64,000 bases of DNA, from assembly GCF_001278805.1 (NCBI RefSeq), contig NZ_CP012602.1:475001-539000 (forward strand). Reading direction: 5' to 3'. Positions 1-8,022 of the stretch are shown here, piece by piece (the stretch's first letter is position 1; the number at the start of each line of letters is the position of its first letter). Both the position numbers and the translations under genes were made by a program. Source of the DNA: Bacillus sp. FJAT-18017. GTDB taxonomy: Bacteria; Bacillota; Bacilli; Bacillales; Cytobacillaceae. A model generated the notes under the pieces. That model had not been told where the DNA came from. It made no database searches and saw only the letters and a program-made list of their open reading frames with translations.

Positions 1-872
1 TTGTGAAGAAGTCGATGGTGCATAGTGATAATATAGCTTTCGTCATGCTTCGCGAGCGTGTTGGAAAGAATAATTTTATAGCTTATATGAAAAGCCTCGG
101 TGCTCAGTATGCGTACCCGAATGGACAAAATATAACATCGCCAAGGGACCTTATTATATACGCGAAAAAATTATACTCTTTTTCAAAAACAAGCCCTCTT
201 GGAAAAGAGCTTGATGGTTACTTAAGGAAAACTGTATATAACTCGACCATTCCAAAAGGAATACCAGGTGTTCCGATTGCCCACAAAGTCGGGATGATTC
301 CCAATTCGCTTATATACAACGATGTAGCAGTTGTTTATGATAAAACGCCATATGTATTGGCAATTATGACAAAGAATATTTCCTATGAAAAATCTCAAAA
401 AGTAATAGCAGGAATTGCATCTATCATTCATAAGCATCATAAAGCCAAAGAGGCTGCCGGTTATATGAGGACAAAAGTAGCTGTGACGGTATACCTCAAG
501 ACATCTAAGGATAAAGCAATTGGCACTCTACAGAAGGGAGCAAATTTTAAAGTAAAGGCAATTCAGGGAGAATGGTATGTAATTTCCTATGGCAAAGGAA
601 CAGGCTATATTGAAAGGCGGCTTGCAACTGCCGCGGTGTCTCCGGGAATATCATCGATTTATTTCACCTCCAAGCCCCCGGGAGGAACAGTTATTAAGAT
701 TTCCCAAAATGCGACTGTCCTGAATCGCACAGGATCCGGGGCTCCACTCGGAATTATGAACATGGGACAAGAAGTCTTTACCTCGGGAATTAAATCAGGC
801 TATTACATTATTGATCTAGGTGGAAGGGTTGGCTACATTCAAGAGGAACTTGCAGTCGAGGTTCAGCAATAG
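1..872 (+). CDS. Serine beta-lactamase-fold hydrolase with C-terminal SH3 domains (5' partial)
   Basis: The gene runs in from the left edge; the first readable codon is at 3 and the GTG there is probably internal. The visible 289 residues begin with the end of a class A beta-lactamase-like domain. An SDN motif (residues 8-10) and HKVG near residue 94, in the place of the usual KTG box, are visible. The active-site SxxK must lie off the window. Two SH3-like stretches follow (about 153-208 and 220-285), which usually bind cell wall. The protein is probably exported and acts on peptidoglycan or as a D,D-peptidase relative. The KVG in place of KTG makes true beta-lactamase activity doubtful. A terminator hairpin follows directly. 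Confidence 0.7.
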   Translation, partial: VKKSMVHSDNIAFVMLRERVGKNNFIAYMKSLGAQYAYPNGQNITSPRDLIIYAKKLYSFSKTSPLGKELDGYLRKTVYNSTIPKGIPGVPIAHKVGMIPNSLIYNDVAVVYDKTPYVLAIMTKNISYEKSQKVIAGIASIIHKHHKAKEAAGYMRTKVAVTVYLKTSKDKAIGTLQKGANFKVKAIQGEWYVISYGKGTGYIERRLATAAVSPGISSIYFTSKPPGGTVIKISQNATVLNRTGSGAPLGIMNMGQEVFTSGIKSGYYIIDLGGRVGYIQEELAVEVQQ

Positions 873-893
873 TCGATCATCTAATAGGAATTA

Positions 894-930
894 GAGGAAG
901 CTATCAAAAAGGGTGGCTTCCTCTTTTATT
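894..930 (+). terminator. Rho-independent terminator
   Basis: Arms GAGGAAGC and GCTTCCTC are followed by TTTTATTT, 22 bases after the stop of the preceding gene. Confidence 0.8.
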
Positions 931-1065
931 TGATTTATTACATAAATTTGGCAATCGAGGGAGCGGCTTTTTAGGTCTTTTTCCCCTCTTATTACTTCCA
1001 CTTTTGGTTTATAGTGGTTATGTTCTTACAAAAACATACAAGAAAAGACAAAAGGTGGGAAATGA

Positions 1066-2277
1066 GTGAAGGTTGCATCTCTGGTAAAATCTGTCGTATG
1101 CCTCTTAGTCCTTTTTTCATTCGTTCTGTCACTGGACCATAATAAAGCTGAAGCTGCCTATTCCTTTCAGGCTAAAGTAACGGCTAGCTCTCTCAATGTT
1201 CGTTCCGGCCCGGGAACAACCTACGCAGTCATAGGGAAGTTAACAACAGGCAAAATTGTAACGGTGCTCCAACAGAAAAACGGCTGGTCAAGTATCACAG
1301 CAGGTACCGTAAAGGGGTGGGTTTCATCCCAGTACCTTTCTCCGGTAACCTGGACGGGTTATGTGACTGCTGACAGCCTAAATGTTCGCAAAGCAGCCAG
1401 TGCTACTGCTACCATCCTTGGCGCAATCCCCCGTGGTACAGCAGTAACAGTTCATGGAACCGATGGCGGTTGGCTGAAAGTCACTGTTCCTTCCAAATCA
1501 CTAAGCGGCTGGGTATCTTCCTCCTATATATCAAAAACAGCCGCATACCCAAAGCTGGTTTTAAAATCAGCTACCACAATGAGGAAAGGGCCTGGCACAT
1601 CATATGCCATCATTTCCTCTGAATCTCCTGGCACCTATTATGATAAACTCGCCGTAAAAAACGGCTGGACCCAGGTGAAGAAGTCAAATGGGACAACAGG
1701 GTGGATAGTATCGACACTTTTAAGGGATCCTGCTACAGTCCTGAAGGGTAAGGTGATTGTCCTTGATGCAGGCCATGGCGGATACGATAGCGGAGCAGTC
1801 GGAGCAATTTATTATGAAAAGATGCTAACGTTAAAAACGGTCCTTCAGCTCGGGCCAAAGCTGCAAAAATCAGGTGCGAAAGTTGTTTATACCCGGACAA
1901 CAGATACGTACCTGACGCTTGCAAAGAGAGTCAGCATTTCGAATCTGAATCTTGCACATGCGTTTTTGAGTATTCATTACAACGCATTCTCAAAAACTAG
2001 CACTGGGATTGAAACATACTATTATTATTATTCAAGAGAAAGGTCCCTTGCATCTTCAATCCAGAATGGAATCATCAAACAGACAGGAATGAGAAATTTA
2101 GGGGCGAAGTACGGAAACTACCATGTCTTACGTGAAAACAAGCGTCCTTCCGCACTGCTGGAGCTAGGCTTTATTTCAAATCCGTATGAAGAAAAAACTA
2201 TCGCTTCGTCTACTTTTCAAACAAAAGCGGTACAGGGCATACATGATGGGTTGTTCAACTATTTTTTGAATAGATAA
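1066..2277 (+). CDS. N-acetylmuramoyl-L-alanine amidase with three SH3b domains
   Basis: This is a 403-residue exported autolysin-type enzyme that should cut the bond between MurNAc and L-alanine. It starts at GTG 1066, with AAAGGTGGG about 8 bases upstream. The signal peptide covers about residues 1-31 and ends AEA-A. Three bacterial SH3 domains (about 33-93, 97-157, 160-222) are followed by an Amidase_3 domain (about 228-400). Zinc-site motifs are visible: DAGHGG, the Glu in YYEKM, SIHYNAF, and the catalytic Glu in LLELGF. The gene is a single unit ending at a strong terminator. Its partner just upstream also carries SH3 domains, so this end of the window is a wall-remodelling patch. A role in spore or vegetative wall turnover cannot be told from sequence. 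Confidence 0.9.
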   Translation: MKVASLVKSVVCLLVLFSFVLSLDHNKAEAAYSFQAKVTASSLNVRSGPGTTYAVIGKLTTGKIVTVLQQKNGWSSITAGTVKGWVSSQYLSPVTWTGYVTADSLNVRKAASATATILGAIPRGTAVTVHGTDGGWLKVTVPSKSLSGWVSSSYISKTAAYPKLVLKSATTMRKGPGTSYAIISSESPGTYYDKLAVKNGWTQVKKSNGTTGWIVSTLLRDPATVLKGKVIVLDAGHGGYDSGAVGAIYYEKMLTLKTVLQLGPKLQKSGAKVVYTRTTDTYLTLAKRVSISNLNLAHAFLSIHYNAFSKTSTGIETYYYYYSRERSLASSIQNGIIKQTGMRNLGAKYGNYHVLRENKRPSALLELGFISNPYEEKTIASSTFQTKAVQGIHDGLFNYFLNR

Positions 2278-2348
2278 AGTACAAGTACTTCTGTTTGCGT
2301 GTGTTCCTTCATCCCGAAAGGATGGTTATTCATGCATAGCTTTTTTGC

Positions 2349-2381
2349 CGCCATCCCAGTTCGAGGGATGGCGTTTTTTTG
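2349..2381 (+). terminator. Rho-independent terminator
   Basis: The arms CGCCATCCC and GGGATGGCG flank a 7-base loop and run into seven T residues. Confidence 0.85.
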
Positions 2382-2444
2382 TTTTTAAAGCCATTTTTAG
2401 GAACGGATGGAATGAAAAGATGATTCGGCAAATTATCTATAGTC

Positions 2445-2474
2445 TTGACATATTTCTACAAAAGCCATTTAAAT
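2445..2474 (+). promoter_or_regulatory. Candidate sigma-A promoter for the MBOAT/DHHW pair
   Basis: A perfect -35 TTGACA (2445-2450) is followed after 18 bases by the weak -10 TTAAAT (2469-2474). It lies about 45 bases before the MBOAT gene start. The -10 is poor, so confidence is moderate. Confidence 0.45.
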
Positions 2475-2519
2475 AGTAGGTAGGGCTTTTTTAGACCTTT
2501 TTTAAAGAAGGGGAAAATT

Positions 2520-3941
2520 ATGTTATTTAGTTCATCAATATTCTTATTTGCGTTTTTACCGATTGTGCTAATTTTGTATTTTATTAGCCCACGAGTACTA
2601 AAGAACATTATATTGCTTGCTGCAAGCCTGTTCTTTTATGCGTGGGGAGAACCTCGCTATACAATCATCATGCTTATCTCGATACTAATCAACTATCTTT
2701 TTGCATTAATTGTTGATAAGAAAAGGGAAAACGGGACTGCGGTTAAATGGATCCTTGGCAGTATGGTCGTTGCCAATCTCGCTATACTTGGCTTTTTCAA
2801 GTATGCGAATTTTTTCGTTGACAATCTAAATGGGCTTCTTGGAACAAGTATAAATATTCCGGATATCCCGTTGCCAATTGGAATATCCTTCTATACATTT
2901 CAAGCTATGAGCTATGTGATTGATGTTTATCGGAAGGATGGCAAAGTTCAAAAAAATCCGATTAATATGGCCCTTTATATTTCTCTATTCCCGCAATTGG
3001 TTGCCGGGCCGATTGTCAGATACCAGACAGTTGCGGATCAAATCAATGAAAGACGGGAAACGATTGAAAAGATTGCAGAAGGAATTAAACGGTTTCTAAT
3101 TGGTTTGGCTAAAAAAATGTTTCTTGCAAACAACTGCGGTCTTATCGCTGATCAAATTTTTGCGCAAAACCCGTCGGAAATGTCTATGGGGCTCGCCTGG
3201 TTTGGTATTATTGCGTATGCTCTGCAAATCTACTTTGATTTCTCAGGTTACTCGGATATGGCAATAGGTTTAGGGAAAATGTTTGGGTTTGATTTTCTTG
3301 AGAACTTTAATTATCCGTATATCTCGAAATCTGCTACAGAGTTCTGGCGCAGATGGCATATCTCACTTGGAAGCTGGTTCAGAGATTATGTTTATATTCC
3401 GCTAGGCGGAAATCGCAAAGGTGAAGCCAGAACCTACCTGAACTTACTGATTGTCTGGTTTGCGACGGGATTATGGCATGGAGCAAGCTGGACCTTTATT
3501 GCATGGGGTGTCTACTATGGGTTATTAATCATGATTGAAAAGGCATTCCTGCTGAAATTCTTAAAAAGGATACCCGCAATCCTACAGCATATTTATACTT
3601 TATTAATAGTTCTAATTGGATGGGTATTTTTCCGATCAGAAACATTCACCTATGCCTTCGATTATATTAAAGCCATGTTTGGCATGAACGGTGTTGGTAT
3701 GTGGGATCTCAAGGCGGAATTTTACAGTCACGAACACGGAGTTATATTGTTGATTGCGATAATTGGTGCTACCCCATTATTCAAAAAGCTGCTTGACTGG
3801 TTATCTTCTGAATATGGAAACAAGGCCGTAGTGGCAGGAAAATCAGTGGCATTGAATACGTATTATGTGGCTCTTCTTGTTCTCTCAGTGATTTACGTTG
3901 TATCAACAACCTTTAATCCGTTCATTTATTTCCGATTCTAA
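2520..3941 (+). CDS. MBOAT family O-acyltransferase (AlgI/DltB-like)
   Basis: This 473-residue multi-spanning membrane protein belongs to the MBOAT family. It has about ten hydrophobic segments and the hallmark LWHGASW near residue 323, whose His is the conserved catalytic residue. The signature FWRRWHISL upstream is typical of AlgI/PatA/DltB relatives. Such proteins pass acyl groups, usually acetate, across the membrane to an outside acceptor. A GGGG-type ribosome site precedes the ATG. The next gene, 26 bases downstream, encodes a DHHW/AlgJ-like protein, the usual partner that finishes O-acetylation. The substrate is inferred to be a wall glycan or teichoic acid because of the neighbours. 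The dlt genes for D-alanylation (dltA, dltC, dltD) are not present here, so DltB itself is unlikely. Confidence 0.85.
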   Translation: MLFSSSIFLFAFLPIVLILYFISPRVLKNIILLAASLFFYAWGEPRYTIIMLISILINYLFALIVDKKRENGTAVKWILGSMVVANLAILGFFKYANFFVDNLNGLLGTSINIPDIPLPIGISFYTFQAMSYVIDVYRKDGKVQKNPINMALYISLFPQLVAGPIVRYQTVADQINERRETIEKIAEGIKRFLIGLAKKMFLANNCGLIADQIFAQNPSEMSMGLAWFGIIAYALQIYFDFSGYSDMAIGLGKMFGFDFLENFNYPYISKSATEFWRRWHISLGSWFRDYVYIPLGGNRKGEARTYLNLLIVWFATGLWHGASWTFIAWGVYYGLLIMIEKAFLLKFLKRIPAILQHIYTLLIVLIGWVFFRSETFTYAFDYIKAMFGMNGVGMWDLKAEFYSHEHGVILLIAIIGATPLFKKLLDWLSSEYGNKAVVAGKSVALNTYYVALLVLSVIYVVSTTFNPFIYFRF

Positions 3942-3967
3942 ACGATACCTCGCCTGGAAGGGGTGCG

Positions 3968-5161
3968 ATGATGCGCTATAAAATAAAAGATGTTTTTATT
4001 GTGGTAGTATTCTTCGGTTTTATCTTTGCATTTGCGATACTTTCTTTGCTTGGAGCAGACAATGTTTCTTCCCAACTCGAAAGCAGAAAGCTTGCTGAAA
4101 AACCGGTTGCCGATCCTGAACTGATTTTGTCAGGAGAATACTTTAAAAACTATGAGAAATACTTTTCGGACCAGTTTCCGCTTCGTAATAATTGGATTGA
4201 AGCCAATGCGTTGCTGGACCGGAAGTTGTTAAAGAAGGATTATATCAGGGATATTTATATCGCCGATGATGGCTATATGATTACGCCGGTAAACCCTGCC
4301 AACAAGGGGAACTCTATTCCTGGAATTCAGAAAAAAATTGATACATTTGCCAGTGAACTTAAGGAACAGAACGTGAAAACATATTTTGCTCTTGTTCCCA
4401 ACAAGTCTACGGTAATGGAAGATAAATTGCCTGACTACATCGAAAGCCATGCGAATGACTATTCAGATAGGCTGTTAAAAGGCTTTTCTGCTGATGTTGG
4501 CGCGATTGATTTTAGGGATGAAATCCTCTCCCAAATGGAAGAGGAAGAGAATCTTTATTTTTATTCAGACCACCACTGGAAGCCCAAGGCAGCCCTTATT
4601 GCTTACCAGAAAATTATTAATGAAATGTCGCAGGCTTTTCCCGAAGTGGGCAAACCGCTTGAAGCAAATGACTTTGTATGGAAAGAACATCCATCGAAGT
4701 TTTTTGGGTCTGAGGCCAGGAAGGTTACCAAAGTAAACGTACCGAAGCCTGACACAGTGACGATTGTGGAAGCGAAAGACAAACAAAAGCCTTTGACCGT
4801 TTGTTACAGTGGGGATTGCAATAAGAGTCTATATAATTTGAATGTCCTTGAGAACGAAGAAACGTATACAAATCGATATACGACTTATATGTCCGGGGAT
4901 GTAAAAGAAGGAATCATTAAGAACCCGAATGTAAAAAATGGCTTGAAGGTTTTAATCCTAAAGGACTCCTATGCCAATCCTTTGATACAGTTCATGGCTA
5001 TGAATTTTGAGGAAACACGGCTGCTGGATTTAAGAAAGCATAAAAACCTTGATGTTAAAGAGTATGCACTTAAGCATAATATCGATGCGGTCCTTTTCGT
5101 TCATAATATTAATTCAATTGTCATAACCCCGGCCTTCATTAATCTGGGTGGGAGCAACTAA
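3968..5161 (+). CDS. DHHW/AlgJ-like SGNH-type O-acetylation protein
   Basis: The 397-residue protein has one N-terminal membrane anchor (about residues 9-28) and an outside domain. The FYSDHHWKP motif near residue 197 is the DHHW signature, and LILKDSYANP near residue 326 supplies the GDSY-like serine box of AlgX/AlgJ relatives. Family knowledge: these act outside the membrane with an MBOAT protein to add acetyl groups to a polysaccharide. It starts at ATG 3968 (a second ATG follows at 3971) with GGAAGGGG before it. It is the second gene of a two-gene unit with the MBOAT gene and ends before a terminator at 5280. Confidence 0.8.
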   Translation: MMRYKIKDVFIVVVFFGFIFAFAILSLLGADNVSSQLESRKLAEKPVADPELILSGEYFKNYEKYFSDQFPLRNNWIEANALLDRKLLKKDYIRDIYIADDGYMITPVNPANKGNSIPGIQKKIDTFASELKEQNVKTYFALVPNKSTVMEDKLPDYIESHANDYSDRLLKGFSADVGAIDFRDEILSQMEEEENLYFYSDHHWKPKAALIAYQKIINEMSQAFPEVGKPLEANDFVWKEHPSKFFGSEARKVTKVNVPKPDTVTIVEAKDKQKPLTVCYSGDCNKSLYNLNVLENEETYTNRYTTYMSGDVKEGIIKNPNVKNGLKVLILKDSYANPLIQFMAMNFEETRLLDLRKHKNLDVKEYALKHNIDAVLFVHNINSIVITPAFINLGGSN

Positions 5162-5279
5162 TACGTACAACTAGGCTGCCTGGAGAAGTTGTTTAATAAC
5201 GCTTTTCGGGGCAGCATTTTAGTAGTATTCCCTCATTTTTTTGAACCTCTAAAGCAGGTTCTTTAATATTTGAATCACT

Positions 5280-5304
5280 ATCGGGCTAAAACCCGATTTT
5301 TTTT
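5280..5304 (+). terminator. Rho-independent terminator
   Basis: The ATCGGG and CCCGAT arms, with a CTAAAA loop, are followed by a run of eight T residues. Confidence 0.8.
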
Positions 5305-5391
5305 GTTTATATGTAAAAATCCCCCGGGTAAATAGTAGGATTGGTAAATTAAGAAAAAGTTGAAAAAATACTAAAATTCCCAGTTGAGCCG

Positions 5392-5400
5392 TGATATACT
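5392..5400 (+). promoter_or_regulatory. Extended -10 promoter for the first LtaS-like gene
   Basis: TGA-TATACT forms an extended -10 element with no good -35. It lies about 55 bases before the translation start of the following gene. Confidence 0.4.
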
Positions 5401-5456
5401 AAGGAATGGATTTTTAAATCTACTCTATTAAATTATCAGAAATGAGGGGTTAGCGT

Positions 5457-7619
5457 TTGTCCATGGAGTCTTTGGCTAAAGAGCAAATGAATATAGAGCA
5501 GCCTGACCAAAAAGCCCGATTTTCAGTCGATATAAAAAGGCTTGCTGTAGCCCTGTTAACTGTTTTTTTTATGGTGGGACTGCCAGTTCTGACTCTTATT
5601 GCGAGTGAGGTAATTGTCAGAGGAGCACTTGAAATGCCTTTTCTCGATTGGGCAAAGGAGTTTACCAAAAGGTTTGCCCTAAACGCAATTCTTCTTATCG
5701 CCTTATTTAATATCTTTTATATATTGCCGCGTAAGTGGTTTATGATATCGAGTTTATTTGTAAGCAGTATTCTGCTAGTTTTTGCAATAGCGAATAAAGT
5801 GAAATTGGAAATTAGAAATGCACCTATTGCTTTTAGTGATTTAACATTAATAAAGGAGCTCCAGGGCCTTGAAAATCCAATTGAACTTAACCTGGTCGCA
5901 ATTATTGGAGCCATTGTCGGGCTAGTTGCCGTAATTGTGGCCATTGTGTTCCTGGTTCCTCGGTATAAGGAATTCTGGGTATTGAAAGCTGCGGTTTTCC
6001 TTGTCTCGGTTGCCTTCCTGTATATCTTCATTGCCGAGAAACCTGTTTCACCTATGAAAATGGTACAATTTCAGAATACATGGTGGAGGCAGGAGCTTGG
6101 CACGATGCGCAATGGGTTATATGGGAACTTTGTCCTGTTGGCCAAGCAAAACAAGATTAACCCGCCAAAAGGCTATTCCGAGCAGACGATAGGAAAAATT
6201 GGTGCCAAATACAAGCCTTCTGTTCCGGCGGCAAAAGGTGAAAAGCCAAATGTGATCTTTTTAATGAGCGAAGCATTTATTGATCCTTATAGTTTTGGAA
6301 AACAATATTTTACGGAAGATCCGATTCCAAACTTTAGAAAGCTTTTCAGCGAATCCATGCATGGCACGATGTACTCTCCTGAATTCGGCGGAGGTACCGC
6401 CAATGTCGAATTCGAGGCACTCACTGGCTTGAGCAGGCAGTTTATGCCTGATAATACAGTTGCATACCAGCTTTATGTCAAGAAGCCGCTTCCGTCGGTT
6501 GCCTATTTATTCCGCGAAGCGGGATACGAAACTACGGCTATCCATTCGTTTTACAACTGGTACTACCAGCGACGGCCAGTGTATAAAAATCTTGGCTTCA
6601 ACAGGTTTGTTCCAGGAGAATTCATGGATCTGGAGCATGAGATGGGAACAGGGCATGGTTATCCAGAGGACACTCAAACGATGAAAACGATTCTTGAGAC
6701 GCTTGATTACACAGAAGAGCGGGATTTCCTTCATGTTGTTTCTATTGAAGCTCACCAGCCTTACCCAAAGATCCCGGACTCCAAATTTTTGAAAAAAGGT
6801 CTCCTTCCTGAAGAAACCAGGCAATATCTCAATAATTACACAGAGCGTATCCATAACGTGGACAAGAAGCTGGGCCAATTGATAGAGGATTTGGAAAAAC
6901 GAAATGAACCAACGATTCTCGTATTCTTTGGGGATCATTACCCAGCATTTGAGAGTAACTACCGTGTCTACGGGAATGCAGGAACAAAAGTCGCCCATAA
7001 TATTTTGGGAGATTATGAGGATTTTATGGCCTCCCACAAAGTCCCATATTTCATCTGGAATTCCGAAGAGAATAAGCCTTCCGAGCTTGATCTAACACCG
7101 AATCAATTCGGCGCAATTGCCCTTGATATGGCTGGGGTACAGGGGAATACTGTCACTGCGATTCTGGATAAAATGAGATCGGTCGGTGACTCGGTGATCC
7201 CATATAGTAAGTGGCAAAAGCAAATGGGCCAGCAAACGAAGGAAATGAAAGATTTGCGTATGCTCCAGTACGACTTGCTGCATGGAAAAAGGTATAGCAA
7301 TAACGCGATAGACGGCCTTATTGACTCTCCTTCTAAGGATTACTATCTCGGCCTCTACAAAACCATGAAGCTTGTAAGCATGGAGGAAACTGGCGGTAAA
7401 TATAAAGTAGTCGTAAAAGGCGCGCCTAAGTACTCTAACCTGGTAGAGGAGAGTAGCAAGGAAATCGAGACAGAGTGGGAAGACGGAGGGACAGGAGTGG
7501 CAATATTCTTTGTTAAAAAAGAAGATGTTGATCCTGATAAAACCTATCGCTTCATAGTAGAGGATTCTCTTGGAAATAACCTCCGGGCAACGAAGAATTT
7601 TTCGTTGAAAAATAAATAA
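5457..7619 (+). CDS. LTA synthase family sulfatase-type polyol-phosphate transferase
   Basis: The 720-residue protein has five N-terminal membrane spans (to about residue 200) and an outside sulfatase-fold domain, as in LtaS. Catalytic-site pieces seen are the metal-binding Glu in MSEAFID (about 272), the GGGTANVEFE box (about 304-313) whose Thr would be the nucleophile, and FFGDHYPAF (about 488) with metal-binding Asp/His. A C-terminal tail of about 130 residues follows. LtaS enzymes move glycerol phosphate from phosphatidylglycerol onto a growing polymer; the exact product here is unknown. The start is TTG 5457, 7-8 bases after GAGGGG; ATG 5463 is the alternative. A paralogue with the same boxes lies at 22676. 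A terminator follows. Confidence 0.85.
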   Translation: MSMESLAKEQMNIEQPDQKARFSVDIKRLAVALLTVFFMVGLPVLTLIASEVIVRGALEMPFLDWAKEFTKRFALNAILLIALFNIFYILPRKWFMISSLFVSSILLVFAIANKVKLEIRNAPIAFSDLTLIKELQGLENPIELNLVAIIGAIVGLVAVIVAIVFLVPRYKEFWVLKAAVFLVSVAFLYIFIAEKPVSPMKMVQFQNTWWRQELGTMRNGLYGNFVLLAKQNKINPPKGYSEQTIGKIGAKYKPSVPAAKGEKPNVIFLMSEAFIDPYSFGKQYFTEDPIPNFRKLFSESMHGTMYSPEFGGGTANVEFEALTGLSRQFMPDNTVAYQLYVKKPLPSVAYLFREAGYETTAIHSFYNWYYQRRPVYKNLGFNRFVPGEFMDLEHEMGTGHGYPEDTQTMKTILETLDYTEERDFLHVVSIEAHQPYPKIPDSKFLKKGLLPEETRQYLNNYTERIHNVDKKLGQLIEDLEKRNEPTILVFFGDHYPAFESNYRVYGNAGTKVAHNILGDYEDFMASHKVPYFIWNSEENKPSELDLTPNQFGAIALDMAGVQGNTVTAILDKMRSVGDSVIPYSKWQKQMGQQTKEMKDLRMLQYDLLHGKRYSNNAIDGLIDSPSKDYYLGLYKTMKLVSMEETGGKYKVVVKGAPKYSNLVEESSKEIETEWEDGGTGVAIFFVKKEDVDPDKTYRFIVEDSLGNNLRATKNFSLKNK

Positions 7620-7628
7620 TGAGTAATT

Positions 7629-7667
7629 GAGGCTATCCCGGAAGATTAGGGGTGGCCTCTTTTTTGG
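7629..7667 (+). terminator. Rho-independent terminator
   Basis: GAGGC and GCCTC arms, with extra internal pairing between the CCC and GGG stretches, precede a run of T residues right after the LtaS-like gene. Confidence 0.7.
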
Positions 7668-8022
7668 TTTTCTTCTGGCTATTTTATAAAAAATGTTGTT
7701 TTTTAACGGAAGAGATTGAAGCGCCTCGCGACAGGCAAAGAACGCCTGTCCCTGCGATGATTATTCATGGAAGATTCCCTTTGTGAAGCTGAAGTCACAC
7801 TTATTTAGCGCTGTCTTCTATTAAAAAGCTGTCTTCAAACCAATCAATCCTCTCTCTGGCTACACTCTTTTACCCCTAAGATTCTACAAAACATATTATT
7901 TTTCCCTATATTTCTATCGGGTAAACTAGGTATAATTGAGCATTTTTGTAGAAAACTATTAACTTTTATGTGGAAATTTAGGATAATAATAGACGAAAGA
8001 TAATAAAGGAGGAGAGTTTACC
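7668..8022. other. Intergenic region before the glucosaminidase gene
   Basis: This stretch holds no gene. A compact hairpin, GACAGGC and GCCTGTC around a 7-base loop, sits at about 7729-7749 without a T run and looks like part of a dispersed repeat rather than a terminator. A TATAAT-like hexamer at about 7931 could be the -10 of the downstream gene, but no convincing -35 was seen. Confidence 0.4.
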
